From Alphaproteobacteria bacterium (GTDB lineage: Bacteria > Pseudomonadota > Alphaproteobacteria > Caulobacterales > Caulobacteraceae), in NCBI GenBank assembly GCA_018820275.1, contig JAHJOO010000008.1:1-64000 (forward strand): DNA of 64,000 nt. Direction: 5' to 3'. The position numbers and the translations under genes were made by a program. The notes beneath the pieces are model-generated. The model had not been told where the DNA came from. It did not search any database and saw nothing but the letters and a program-made list of their open reading frames with translations. This document shows, one piece after another, positions 10,500 through 20,211 of the stretch (position 1 is the stretch's first letter; every line of letters starts with the position of its first letter).

Positions 10500-11495
10500 A
10501 TGACCGACGCCCCCGTCCGCCACTCCCGCCGCGGCCTGATCGTGCCCTTCCTGATCGTGGGGCTGATCCTCGCGGCCTGGACCGTCTGGTGGTTCGTGCT
10601 GGCGCGGCAGGTCGAGACCCGGGCGACGGCGCAGCTGGATACCCTGCGGCAAGCGGGCTGGACCATCGAGACCGCGCCCCTGTCGGTCGACGGCTGGCCG
10701 TTCCGCGTGCGGCTGGATCTCGGAGAGACCCGGGTGGTCGCCCCCTCGGGGCACGGGCTGGAGACGCCGCGGCTGATCGCCGAGGCCAACGCCTGGGCGC
10801 CCCTGACCTGGGTCGCCATCGCGCCGGACGACCTGACCCTGACCCGCCCCGACAAAGGGCAGGTTCGCATCGAGGGCGACGGGGCCCGGATGAGCCTGAC
10901 GGGCATCGACCGGCCTTGGCCGCGCTTCGCGCTGGAGCTGATCCGCCCGACCTTCGTCCCCGTCGGCGAGGCCGAGGCCTTCCCCATCTCGCGGGCCGCG
11001 CACATCTCGCTGGAGACAAAGCCGGGGCACGGGGATCAGGCCGTCGACGTCCTGTTCCAGATGGTCGACGGCCGCGGGCGCGCGGGCGGGCCGGTGGACA
11101 GTGTGACGGACTCGGGCCTGCTCAGCGCCCGCGTCGAACTTCGGATGGAGAACGCCGCCGGTCTGCGGACCCCGTCGGACGACGGGCTGATGGCCGGGTG
11201 GAGCCGGACGGGCGGGCGCTTCACCCACCTGCGCGGAATTCTGGAAAGCGGCGACGACCGGGCCCTGATCGAGAGCGAGAGCCTGTCGGCCCGCGAGGAC
11301 GGACGGCTGGACGGGCGCATCTCGCTCCGGGCGGATCGGCCCGCCGCCGTGGTCGCCGGCCTCGCCGGGCGCGGGGGCGGCGCGGCGAAGATGGCCGGGT
11401 CGGCCGGTCGCGACGTCGCCCTGACGCTGGAGTTCCGCGACGGCCGCGCCTGGCTGGGGCCTTTCGCGGTCGCGCCGGCGCCGCGCCTGTTCTGA
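10500..11495 (+). CDS. DUF2125 domain-containing protein
   Basis: N-terminal TM plus GWTIETAPLSVDGWPFRVRLDL typical of DUF2125. Confidence 0.8.
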   Translation: MTDAPVRHSRRGLIVPFLIVGLILAAWTVWWFVLARQVETRATAQLDTLRQAGWTIETAPLSVDGWPFRVRLDLGETRVVAPSGHGLETPRLIAEANAWAPLTWVAIAPDDLTLTRPDKGQVRIEGDGARMSLTGIDRPWPRFALELIRPTFVPVGEAEAFPISRAAHISLETKPGHGDQAVDVLFQMVDGRGRAGGPVDSVTDSGLLSARVELRMENAAGLRTPSDDGLMAGWSRTGGRFTHLRGILESGDDRALIESESLSAREDGRLDGRISLRADRPAAVVAGLAGRGGGAAKMAGSAGRDVALTLEFRDGRAWLGPFAVAPAPRLF

Positions 11496-12163
11496 TGCTG
11501 GTCGAACCGAACGCCGACCCGGCGCGGGACGCGGCCGACGACGCCCTGCTGCACGCGCTGGCCGCGCGCCTGAAGCTGGCCGCGACCCCGCCGGACGCCG
11601 AGGCGCTGGCCCTGCGCCGCCTGCTGGCGCAGACGCCCGGGCGGGCGGACCTCCTCAAGGCCCTGTGGGGACGGCTGGATCGCGCGCCCCTGCACGTCCA
11701 CGGCGCCGACGCCGCCCTGCTGGCCGCCGACCGGTACGGGCTGGGCTTTCAAATGCACGAGACGGCCGACAAGGCGCTGACGGCGGCCGAGGCCGGCGGG
11801 TCGGCCCTGATCGGCCTGTCGGGCGTGACTCCCTGGTGGGGCCGGCTGCTGGCGCGGCCGAAGTTGCGCGTGACCGGTGCCCTGCCCGACGACGCGACCC
11901 GCGTGCCCCGCGCCCTGCGCGTCTCGACCGCCCCACCGGGGCCGACCGGTGACGACCGCACCTTCTGGCTCACCGACGCGGCCCAGGGCGACGCCGCCAT
12001 CCTTGCCGCCCTGGGACAGACCGGTCTGGCCGCCACGCCCCTGCATCAGGCCGGCGGGTTGAAGCTGTTCGCGCTGGCGGGCTATGTGCAGGCCGAAGAT
12101 CCGCGCCTGACCGGCCTGCCCGGCGCGCTCACCGGCGTCATCGGCGCCGCTCCCGTCTACTGA
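11495..12163 (+). CDS. chorismate mutase-like protein, degenerate N-terminal domain
   Basis: TGATG overlap with DUF2125 stop; N-terminus resembles a shortened AroQ helix pattern; immediately precedes hisC. Confidence 0.5.
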   Translation: MLVEPNADPARDAADDALLHALAARLKLAATPPDAEALALRRLLAQTPGRADLLKALWGRLDRAPLHVHGADAALLAADRYGLGFQMHETADKALTAAEAGGSALIGLSGVTPWWGRLLARPKLRVTGALPDDATRVPRALRVSTAPPGPTGDDRTFWLTDAAQGDAAILAALGQTGLAATPLHQAGGLKLFALAGYVQAEDPRLTGLPGALTGVIGAAPVY

Positions 12164-12174
12164 AAGCTCTCCGC

Positions 12175-13263
12175 ATGACCGAAGCCCCGACCCCCAAGCC
12201 CGGCATCCTCGACATCGCCCCCTATGTCGGCGGCAAGTCGAAGATCGACGGCGTGGCCGAACCGATGAAGCTGTCCTCCAACGAGAACATGCTGGGCGCG
12301 GGCGAGAAGGCGCGCGCGGCCTATGAGGCGGCGATCCGCAACATTCACATCTATCCCGACGGCCGCGCCTCGAAACTGCGCGCCGCCGTGGCCGCGCACC
12401 ACGGGCTGGAGCCCGAGCGGCTGATCTTCGGCAACGGCTCGGACGAGGTCTTCGCCCTGCTGAACCAGACCTATCTGACGCCGGGCGACGACATCGTGAC
12501 GGGCCAGTACGGCTTCCTCGCCTATCGCATCTCGGCCCTGGCCAACCAGGCCAGCGTGCGCCTGGCCCCCGAGCCGGAGTTCAAGGCCACGCCGGAGGCC
12601 CTGCTGGAGCAGGTCACCGAGCGCACCCGCATCGTCTACGTCTCCAGCCCGTCGAACCCGACCGGCAGCTACAACACCCCCGACGAGATCCGCCGCCTGC
12701 ACGAGGGCCTGCGCCCCGACGTCCTGCTGGTCATCGACGAAGCCTATGCCGAATACGTCACCGAGGCGGACTGGGAGACCAGTTTCGACCTGGCGCGGAC
12801 CAGCCAGAACGTCGTCGTCACCCGCACCTTCTCCAAGATCCACGGCCTCGGCGGTCTGCGCATCGGCTTCGGCTATGCGCCGTTGAAGGTGGCCGAGGCC
12901 GTCGACCGCATCCGCCTGCCCTTCAACGTCTCGGTGCCGGGCCTCGAGGCGGCGGTGGCGGCGCTGGGCGACGAGGCCCACCAGAAGGCGTCGCGCGACC
13001 TGATCCAGACCTGGTGCCCGCGCCTGACCCAGTCGCTGCGCGGCTTCGGCTTCGACGTCCTCCCGTCCGCGGGCAACTTCGTCCTGATCCGCTTCAAGGA
13101 TGTGGAGACCTGTCAGGCCGCCAACGACTGGCTCAACCAGAAGGGCATCATTGTTCGCCCGGTAGGCGGCTACGGCCTGCCGGAATGCCTGCGCATCACC
13201 GTCGGCACCGACGACCAGAACCGCGCCGTCCTCGACGCCATGAGCGAGTTCGCGGCCCGCTAG
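12175..13263 (+). CDS. hisC: histidinol-phosphate / aromatic aminotransferase
   Basis: LSSNENMLG, SSPSNPTG, DEAYAEY, TRTFSKIHGLGGLRIG (PLP lysine). Confidence 0.93.
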   Translation: MTEAPTPKPGILDIAPYVGGKSKIDGVAEPMKLSSNENMLGAGEKARAAYEAAIRNIHIYPDGRASKLRAAVAAHHGLEPERLIFGNGSDEVFALLNQTYLTPGDDIVTGQYGFLAYRISALANQASVRLAPEPEFKATPEALLEQVTERTRIVYVSSPSNPTGSYNTPDEIRRLHEGLRPDVLLVIDEAYAEYVTEADWETSFDLARTSQNVVVTRTFSKIHGLGGLRIGFGYAPLKVAEAVDRIRLPFNVSVPGLEAAVAALGDEAHQKASRDLIQTWCPRLTQSLRGFGFDVLPSAGNFVLIRFKDVETCQAANDWLNQKGIIVRPVGGYGLPECLRITVGTDDQNRAVLDAMSEFAAR

Positions 13264-13276
13264 CGTCTGGCGACCG

Positions 13277-13696
13277 CTAGATCAGGCCGAGCGCCAGCCC
13301 GGCCACCGCCCCGGCCGTGGCCGTCAGGCGCAGGCGGCGATAGCCGGGCGCGCTGACCGGCCAATCCCAGGCCAGCTGGACCAGAAGACACAGGGCCAGC
13401 ACGCCCAGCGCGACGCTCGAGCCCACGCCCGCCAGCGCGAGCGCCGCCCAGGCCGCCAGCGGGAAGACGTTGCTGAGCGCCAGCACCCTGTCTGACGGAC
13501 GCTCGTCCGCGCCCGCCGCGCCCCACCGCGCCCCGGCCATGAAGGCGACGATCACCGCGCCGTAGAGGGACAGGATTTCCCGCGCGGCCTCCGGGGCGAT
13601 CCCCATGGTGCCGACCGCGGCCGAGCCCCCCAGACCGAGGAAGGGGATCACGCCCATCAGGGCCAGGGTCCAGGCGGTGCGAGTCGGTTGGTTCAT
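13277..13696 (-). CDS. DUF3429 domain-containing membrane protein
   Basis: MGVIPFLGLG, GARWG and several TM segments. Confidence 0.8.
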   Translation of the reverse strand: MNQPTRTAWTLALMGVIPFLGLGGSAAVGTMGIAPEAAREILSLYGAVIVAFMAGARWGAAGADERPSDRVLALSNVFPLAAWAALALAGVGSSVALGVLALCLLVQLAWDWPVSAPGYRRLRLTATAGAVAGLALGLI

Positions 13697-13700
13697 CGGC

Positions 13701-14510
13701 TCACCCCCTCCGGAACACCCGGCTCGCGGCCCAGCCCGTGAAGGCCGCCAGCAGGACGCACAGCACGCCGTACAGCCACGGTTGGCGGTGGGCGAACTCG
13801 TAGACGTCGCGCTCGATGCCGACCTTGCCGACCGTCAGCGTCAGGTTGGACGAGGCGACGGGCTCGCCGTCCTGGAACAGCCAGACCTCGGCGAAATAGG
13901 CGCCCGTCGGGGCCGTGGTCGGCAGGACCAGCTCGGCGCGGAACAGGCCGCGGTCCACGAAGCGCACGCCGTCGGGCTTGGTGTCGTACAGGCCGGCGTC
14001 CTCGCGCAGCCGGATGGCGGCCCGGCGCCAGTCCAGATAGTCGTCGCCCAGACGGCTGACGACCACGTCGCGCACGCCATAGCGGGTCTCGACCCGGCGC
14101 TCCTCCGGCGCGGCGATCCTCAGATGATCCACCCCCACGCCCAGCCGGCGCAGCTGGCCGAAATTGGCGATATCCGACAGCGGCCGCGTCGAGGCCGTCA
14201 TGTAGAAGCCGGGCGCGCCCTCGAACACCACGGGCCGGCTGTTCAGCCAGAAGGGCCCGGCCTCGACCTTGCGGATCAGGCGCAGGGGCGCATCGGGACC
14301 GCGCACCACCACGACCACGTCGACGGGCGCGTCGGTCGGGTTGAACACCGCGCCGTACAGCACGATCGAGGCGCCCTGGAAGCCGGAGTCGACCTTGACC
14401 TCCGCGTCCGTCAGGGCGGCCGACACGCGCACCGGCTCGCCGGCGTTCAGGGTCGTGATCGAGCGCTCGATGACGACGGCGGGGTCGGCGGGGGGCAGGT
14501 CCTGGATCAT
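13701..14510 (-). CDS. TIGR02186 family transmembrane protein
   Basis: Conserved pairing with TauE/SafE; C-terminal TM; ATGA overlap with upstream gene. Confidence 0.75.
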   Translation of the reverse strand: MIQDLPPADPAVVIERSITTLNAGEPVRVSAALTDAEVKVDSGFQGASIVLYGAVFNPTDAPVDVVVVVRGPDAPLRLIRKVEAGPFWLNSRPVVFEGAPGFYMTASTRPLSDIANFGQLRRLGVGVDHLRIAAPEERRVETRYGVRDVVVSRLGDDYLDWRRAAIRLREDAGLYDTKPDGVRFVDRGLFRAELVLPTTAPTGAYFAEVWLFQDGEPVASSNLTLTVGKVGIERDVYEFAHRQPWLYGVLCVLLAAFTGWAASRVFRRG

Positions 14511-15430
14511 TCCGGCACCCCCGGGGCGATCTCGAACATGTCGGACGGCCGCACGATCAGCTCCATCCCCATCTGGATGCCGACCAGCAGCACGATCAGG
14601 CCCAGCGCCGCGCGCAGGGTATCGGCGCGGAACCGGCCCGACCAGCGCGCCCCGATCTGGGCCCCCACCACGCCGCCGAACAGCAGCAACGAGGCCAGCA
14701 CGATGTCCACCGTCTGGTTGCGCCCGGCCTGCAGCACCGTGGTCACCGCCGTGGTGATGATGATCTGGAACAGGCTGGTGCCGACCACCACCGAGGCCTT
14801 CATGCGCAGCACATAGAGCATGACCGGCACCAGGATGAAGCCGCCGCCCACGCCCATGATGGCGGACAGAACCCCGACGAACCCGCCCAGCGCCAACGGC
14901 GGGATGGCCGAGATGTAGAGGCCCGACTTGGGAAACTTCACCTTCCACGGCAGGCCGTACAGCCACAGCGGCCGGCGGCGGTCCTTGCGCGGCGGCGGCA
15001 GGCCGCGGCGGCGGCGCACGATCTGCTCCAGGCTCTCCTTCAGCATCAGACTGCCGATGACGCCGAGAAAGATCAGATAGGACAGAGCCACCACCAGGTC
15101 GGCCTGGCCCAGCAGGCGCAGCCAGCGGAACACCTCGACGCCCAGGAAGGCGCCCAGCACCCCGCCCGCCGCCATGATGCCGCCCATGCGGAAGTCGACC
15201 TGGCCCGCGCCGGAATAGGCGATCACGCCCGAGGTCGAGGAGGCGACGACGTGGCTGGCCTGGCTGGCCACGGCCACCGTCGGCGGGATGCCCAGAAACA
15301 CCAGCACCGGGGCCATCAGGAAGCCGCCGCCGATCCCGAACAGACCGGACACGAAGCCGACCACGGCCCCCAGCATCAGCATCAGGGGCCAGTTCACCGA
15401 AACCTCGGCGATCGGCAGGTACAGGTCCAA
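14507..15430 (-). CDS. TauE/SafE family sulfite exporter-like permease
   Basis: GFVSGLFGIGGGFLMAPVL and VGVLSAIMGVGGGFILVPVM repeats. Confidence 0.92.
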   Translation of the reverse strand: MDLYLPIAEVSVNWPLMLMLGAVVGFVSGLFGIGGGFLMAPVLVFLGIPPTVAVASQASHVVASSTSGVIAYSGAGQVDFRMGGIMAAGGVLGAFLGVEVFRWLRLLGQADLVVALSYLIFLGVIGSLMLKESLEQIVRRRRGLPPPRKDRRRPLWLYGLPWKVKFPKSGLYISAIPPLALGGFVGVLSAIMGVGGGFILVPVMLYVLRMKASVVVGTSLFQIIITTAVTTVLQAGRNQTVDIVLASLLLFGGVVGAQIGARWSGRFRADTLRAALGLIVLLVGIQMGMELIVRPSDMFEIAPGVPE

Positions 15431-15536
15431 AGGGCGCGCCTTCGGTGCGGGGTGAAGGATGGCCGCTCCGGGGGAACGACGACCCGGGTTTAGAGCGCGT
15501 CGCCGGCCGGCGCCATCGGCCGCACGCTCCGCGCGA

Positions 15537-18233
15537 TCATTCCGTCCCGGTCTGGAAGTCGGCGGCGGACTGGCGGGCCTCGGCGCGCTGGGCCTCGGTC
15601 AGCGTCGGGGCGAGGGTCTGCGCCTCCTCGCGCGCCTGCACGTCGCCGCCGCGCGCGGCAATCAGCAGCCAGCGATAGGCCTCCGCCGGATCGGCCGGCG
15701 CGCCTGCCTCGCCCGTCTTCAGGATCAAGCCGGCGTTGAACTGGGCGTCAACCAGACCGGCCTCGGCCGCCTTCAGGATCCACTCGAACCCGCCGGCGCG
15801 GTCCTGCGGGCCACCCTGGCCCTCGAACAGATACATGCCGTAGCCGAACATGCCGCGCGCGTCGCCGCTCTCGGCCGCGCGGCGGATCCAGCTGCGGGCC
15901 TGGGTCATGTCGGACGCCAGACCGGCGTCGCCGGTCTCGTACAGGCCGGCCATCATCAGCTGGGCGGGCGGATGGCCCAGTTCGGCGGCGCGGCGCAGGG
16001 TGTCGACGCCGGACAGGTCGTCGGCATCGAGGGCGGCCACGGCGTCCCCGAACAGGCGCGCCCCCTCGGCCCGCTGTTCGGGCGTGGTCGCCGGGACGGC
16101 GTCGGTGGTGGCCAGCGCCAGGGTGGCGGGCGCCGCCGCGTCGGTCCCCTGCCCGGTCAGCGCGGCCCAGGGAGCCTCCACGCCCTGCACCCGGGCGAAG
16201 CCGTAGAGGCCGCCCGTCAGGGCCACCGCGACGGCCGAGGCGCCCAGCGCCTTGCGCACCGTCGAGCCGGAGGCCTGGCGATCCAGCCGTTCCTGCAGCC
16301 GCGACTTGCCGCCCTTCTTCAGGCCGAAGGCCCCCCGGGCGGGCGCCTCGTCCGCCGCCGGGGTCGCCATGGCGGCGCGGGCCTGGTCGATGGTGGCGCG
16401 CGTCGAGGAGGCGCGGCCAGCCTGGGCGGCCGCGCGCAGGGCGCGCGGATCGACGAAGTCGGTCTCGGCCGCGAACTCGTGGTGACCGAAGTCCGGCGCC
16501 GTCGCGGCGAGGGCGTCGGTCACGTCGGCGCCGCCGAAACCGCCGGCGGCGACGCGGCCGAACGGCCCGGGGACGGGAGCCTCGGCGGACTGCGGTGCGG
16601 GCTCGGGCGCCGCCGCGGGTGCCTCGAGCACGGGCTCGAGCGGAGCCGCGAAGGGGCGCGCGGCCGTTTCGGGCGTCGGCTCGGCCTGCGCCTCGAACGC
16701 CGGGCCCGCCGTGGCGGTGAACGGGTCGTCCAGACCCAGGTCGAGGTCCGGGAAGGCGGCGGCGCGCCAGTCGGCCTGCGCCGGCGACGGCTCGACGGGG
16801 CCCTCGGGGATGGGGGCGAAAATCGCCTCCGGGCGCGCCGCGGGTTCGGGCACCGGCACGGGCCGCGGCTCGGGCGTCGCGGCGGTGCGCGTCTCCATCG
16901 CCTCGCGCGCTTCGGCCAGCAGCTTCGCCGTGCGCTCCTCGGACTGGCGCAGGCGCTCGGCCAGCTCGCCGGAGGTCCGGTCGTGGCGTTGCTCCAGGCG
17001 TCCGGTGCCCTCGGCCAGACGGCGTCCGATCTCCTCGATGGCCTGGGCCGACTTGCGCTCCGACTGGGCGATGCGGTCGGTCAGACGATCGGAGATGCGC
17101 GTGATCTCGACGCCCAGCTTCTCCAGCGCCAGGGCGTGGCGGTCCTCGGCGGCGGCCTGGCGCTGCTCGAGGGCCTGGGCCTGACGCGCGCCCTCGCGCT
17201 CCACCACCTGCACGCGCCCGTGCAGGTTCTGGCCGATGCGCAGCACCTCGCGGCCCATGGCCTCGATGCCCTGGGCCGACTTCTGCTCGGACGACTTGAC
17301 CTGCTCGCCGATGGCCAGGACGGCGCGCTCGATGCGGTCCATCCGGCCCTCGGCCTCGGCCGCGTCCATGCGGCGCATCATCTCGGCGCGGTTGGCCTCG
17401 ACCTGTCGGCTCAGCGTCTCGGCCAGTTTCTCGAAGCGGGCAGCCTCCCGGGCCCCTTCCGGCTCGACGCGCGATTCCGTGGCGTGCAGGCGGCGGTCCA
17501 GCTGGGCGAAACTGGCCTCGAGCCGGCGCAGGGCGTCGGCGGTCTGGCCTTGGGCGGCGTCCAGCCGCCGGCCGACCTCGCCCAGCACTTCCGTCCCGTT
17601 GCCCGGCGCGACCTTCTCCACCGCCTCGATGCGGCGGCGCAGGTCCTCGGCGGTGCGGCCCTGACGGTCCTCGACCTCCAGCAGCCGGCCGGTGATGGCC
17701 TGCAGGCCCTTCTCGACCTTGCCGAAGGCCTCCTGCGTCGACGGCCCCGTCTCCTGCTCGAAGCGGCGCAGGCGGCGGTGTCCCTCGCGCAGCTCCTCGG
17801 CCACGTCGTCGATGCGGCGGGTCAGGGCGGAGGCCGACTTGTCCTGTTCGTCCAGGCGGCGCAGCAGGCCGGTGACGGCCTGGTCCACGCCCTGGATGGC
17901 GGTGGTGGAGCGGCGCTCGGCCGCCTCCAGCCGGGCGGCGATGGCGTCGACGCTGGCGCCGATGCGGTCCCAGCCCTGCTCCTCCATCTGGTAGGCGTCG
18001 TCCAGCCGGCGGCTGCGCCCGCGCCGCTCGTAGGTGTCCATGACGTGCGGACGGCGACCCAGCGGCACCACGCCGCCGTCGTCGTCGTCCTCCATGATCA
18101 TGGAGTTCAGCCACTCGCCCAGCGTCATGCCGGAGCGACGCGCCAGATCCTTGGCGATCTCGCGCGCCTTGGGGTCGATCCCCTTCACGCTCCACGGCGC
18201 GGCTGCGCTCACCTGATTCGCCTCCCGACCCAT
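15537..18233 (-). CDS. podJ: PodJ-like polar organelle development protein (coiled coil, TM, Sel1 repeats)
   Basis: N-terminus SAAAPWSVKGIDPKAREIAKDLARRSGMTLGEWLN, long coiled coil, TM KALGASAVAVALTGGLYGF, C-terminal Sel1 repeats. Confidence 0.8.
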   Translation of the reverse strand: MGREANQVSAAAPWSVKGIDPKAREIAKDLARRSGMTLGEWLNSMIMEDDDDGGVVPLGRRPHVMDTYERRGRSRRLDDAYQMEEQGWDRIGASVDAIAARLEAAERRSTTAIQGVDQAVTGLLRRLDEQDKSASALTRRIDDVAEELREGHRRLRRFEQETGPSTQEAFGKVEKGLQAITGRLLEVEDRQGRTAEDLRRRIEAVEKVAPGNGTEVLGEVGRRLDAAQGQTADALRRLEASFAQLDRRLHATESRVEPEGAREAARFEKLAETLSRQVEANRAEMMRRMDAAEAEGRMDRIERAVLAIGEQVKSSEQKSAQGIEAMGREVLRIGQNLHGRVQVVEREGARQAQALEQRQAAAEDRHALALEKLGVEITRISDRLTDRIAQSERKSAQAIEEIGRRLAEGTGRLEQRHDRTSGELAERLRQSEERTAKLLAEAREAMETRTAATPEPRPVPVPEPAARPEAIFAPIPEGPVEPSPAQADWRAAAFPDLDLGLDDPFTATAGPAFEAQAEPTPETAARPFAAPLEPVLEAPAAAPEPAPQSAEAPVPGPFGRVAAGGFGGADVTDALAATAPDFGHHEFAAETDFVDPRALRAAAQAGRASSTRATIDQARAAMATPAADEAPARGAFGLKKGGKSRLQERLDRQASGSTVRKALGASAVAVALTGGLYGFARVQGVEAPWAALTGQGTDAAAPATLALATTDAVPATTPEQRAEGARLFGDAVAALDADDLSGVDTLRRAAELGHPPAQLMMAGLYETGDAGLASDMTQARSWIRRAAESGDARGMFGYGMYLFEGQGGPQDRAGGFEWILKAAEAGLVDAQFNAGLILKTGEAGAPADPAEAYRWLLIAARGGDVQAREEAQTLAPTLTEAQRAEARQSAADFQTGTE

Positions 18234-18353
18234 GCACGCACGCTACTGATCCAGATCAGGGGTGTAAACGCGCCGTTAACCCCAAGATATGGGGGCGCCG
18301 GGAGGTTCCTGTGGATGGCCGCCGGGCCCTCTCTCCATCTCGCCGCGCGCCGG

Positions 18354-18380
18354 TTAACGCGGCCTTAAGATTAAGGAGTC
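18354..18380. promoter_or_regulatory. putative CtrA box (TTAA-N7-TTAA) plus CcrM GANTC site upstream of podJ-like gene
   Basis: ggTTAAcgcggccTTAAgattaagGAGTC. Confidence 0.6.
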
Positions 18381-18441
18381 CGTAAGCTTTGCGGTGAGCG
18401 CCCTTGCCTCCCGTCGCCGACTTCGCCATGTGCCCGCGACC

Positions 18442-18636
18442 ATGAGCCTGACCCTGACCCTGATCCTGCTGGCCGCCGCCCTGGCCTTCACCGTCTTCGC
18501 GGGATGGCGGGGCGCGCAGCTGCCGAACGTGGCCAAGGGGCCGCGAATGGTGCCGTGGCGCTTCGTCATGCTGCTGGGCGGGGTCCTCGTCTTCCTGCTG
18601 CTGGTTCACCTTGCCGCACTGGCCAAGGGCGGCTGA
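18442..18636 (+). CDS. small two-TM membrane protein
   Basis: Two hydrophobic helices; start at ATG 18442 preferred over ORF start 18394. Confidence 0.6.
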   Translation: MSLTLTLILLAAALAFTVFAGWRGAQLPNVAKGPRMVPWRFVMLLGGVLVFLLLVHLAALAKGG

Positions 18637-18703
18637 CTTCCGGCCAAGCTGGAACGCGGGCCGGCGACGGGCATTGGCTTCGGGACACGCCAAGGAGCCC
18701 TCC

Positions 18704-19207
18704 ATGTCCGACGACCTGACCCCGCAGAAAGCCGAAGACGCCTTCTGGGACGCGCTGAAGAAATCCAACACCGGCATGCTGGGCCTGGACCGGCCGGGCG
18801 AGCACGCCCAGCCGATGACCGCCTACCGCGAGGAGGAGACCGGCACGATCTGGTTCTTCACCCGCAACGACACCGACATGGCGCGCGAGGTGGCCCAGGG
18901 CCCCCAGGACGCCATGTTCCACTATGGTTCGAAGGATCAGGACGTCTGGGCCTGCGTCGCCGGCACGCTGACGGCGCGCGGCCACGACCGGGAGATCATC
19001 GACCGCTACTGGAACCCGGTGCTGGCCGCCTGGTATCCGGACGGCAAGGAAGACCCGGCGATCGACATCCTGCGCTTCGACGCCCAGGACGGCCGCGTCT
19101 GGGTCAGTGAGGGCGGCTTCTTCAAATTCGCCTACGAGATCGCCAAGGCGAACGTCACGAAGACCATCCCCGACGCCGGCGGCGTGCAGGACGTGAACCT
19201 GAACTGA
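18704..19207 (+). CDS. pyridoxamine 5'-phosphate oxidase family (general stress protein type)
   Basis: GTIWFFTRNDTDMAREV, YWNPVLAAWYPDGKEDP. Confidence 0.88.
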   Translation: MSDDLTPQKAEDAFWDALKKSNTGMLGLDRPGEHAQPMTAYREEETGTIWFFTRNDTDMAREVAQGPQDAMFHYGSKDQDVWACVAGTLTARGHDREIIDRYWNPVLAAWYPDGKEDPAIDILRFDAQDGRVWVSEGGFFKFAYEIAKANVTKTIPDAGGVQDVNLN

Positions 19208-19261
19208 CGAACCGGGCAGCAGCCAGCATCGCGGCTGCGCCGCCCTGCTGCCTCTGCGGCG

Positions 19262-20179
19262 TCAGCCGCCCGCGAAGCACCACGCCAGCACCGCCTTCTG
19301 CGCGTGGATGCGGTTCTCGGCCTCGTCCCAGACCAGCGAGCGGGGTCCGTCGATGACGGAGTCCGTCACCTCTTCGCCGCGGTGGGCGGGCAGGCAGTGC
19401 AGGAAGACCGCGTCGCCGGCGGCGGCGTCCATCAGGGCGTCGTCGACGCCGTAGCCTTCGAAGGCCTCCAGACGCGCCTCATAGTCCTGGTCGCCCATCG
19501 ACACCCAGGTGTCGGTGACCACGACGTCGGCGCCCTGCACCGCCTCGCGCGGATCGCTGGTCAGGTGGACGTGGTCGCCGCCCTTGGCGAGGTCGTGCAG
19601 GTCGGGATGGTACTCCGCCGGGCAGGCCACCCGGAACTGGAAGCCGAACAGCGGCGCGGCGTGCATGAAGCTGTGGCAGACGTTGTTGCCGTCGCCGACC
19701 CAGGCGATCGTCTTGCCGCCGACCGGGCCGCGATGTTCCTCGATCGTCATCAGGTCGGCCAGGATCTGACAGGGGTGGCTGCGGTCCGTCAGGCCGTTGA
19801 CCACCGGCACGGAGGCGACCCGGGCGAAATTCTCGACGTCCTCGTGGCTGACGGCGCGGATCATCACCGCGTCGACCATGCGCGACAGCACCCGCGCGGT
19901 GTCCTCCACCGGCTCGCCGCGGCCCAGCTGCATGTCGCCGGCGTTGACGATGATCGACGCCCCGCCCAGCTGGCGCATCGCCGCATCGAAGCTGAAACGC
20001 GTGCGGGTGGAGTTCTTCTCGAACACCATGGCCAGCACCCGGTCCTTCGCCGGCGCATCGGTGTCGACCCGGCCCTTCGGCCAGCCCCTGCGCGCGGCCT
20101 TCCTTGCATGGGCGTCGTCCAGCATGGCCCGCAGCGTGGCGGCGTCCAGGCGGTGAATGTCGAGGAAGTGGCGGGTCAT
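19262..20179 (-). CDS. argF: ornithine carbamoyltransferase
   Basis: [37 protein letters not shown]. Confidence 0.96.
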   Translation of the reverse strand: MTRHFLDIHRLDAATLRAMLDDAHARKAARRGWPKGRVDTDAPAKDRVLAMVFEKNSTRTRFSFDAAMRQLGGASIIVNAGDMQLGRGEPVEDTARVLSRMVDAVMIRAVSHEDVENFARVASVPVVNGLTDRSHPCQILADLMTIEEHRGPVGGKTIAWVGDGNNVCHSFMHAAPLFGFQFRVACPAEYHPDLHDLAKGGDHVHLTSDPREAVQGADVVVTDTWVSMGDQDYEARLEAFEGYGVDDALMDAAAGDAVFLHCLPAHRGEEVTDSVIDGPRSLVWDEAENRIHAQKAVLAWCFAGG

Positions 20180-20211
20180 GCGGGGCCAGACGGGAGGGAG
20201 GGGTGGTTCAT

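Noticed and set aside
15459-18368. 969-aa plus-strand ORF opposite the podJ-like gene
   Set aside because: Same shadow effect; repetitive Gly/Arg/Leu composition and no domain motifs.
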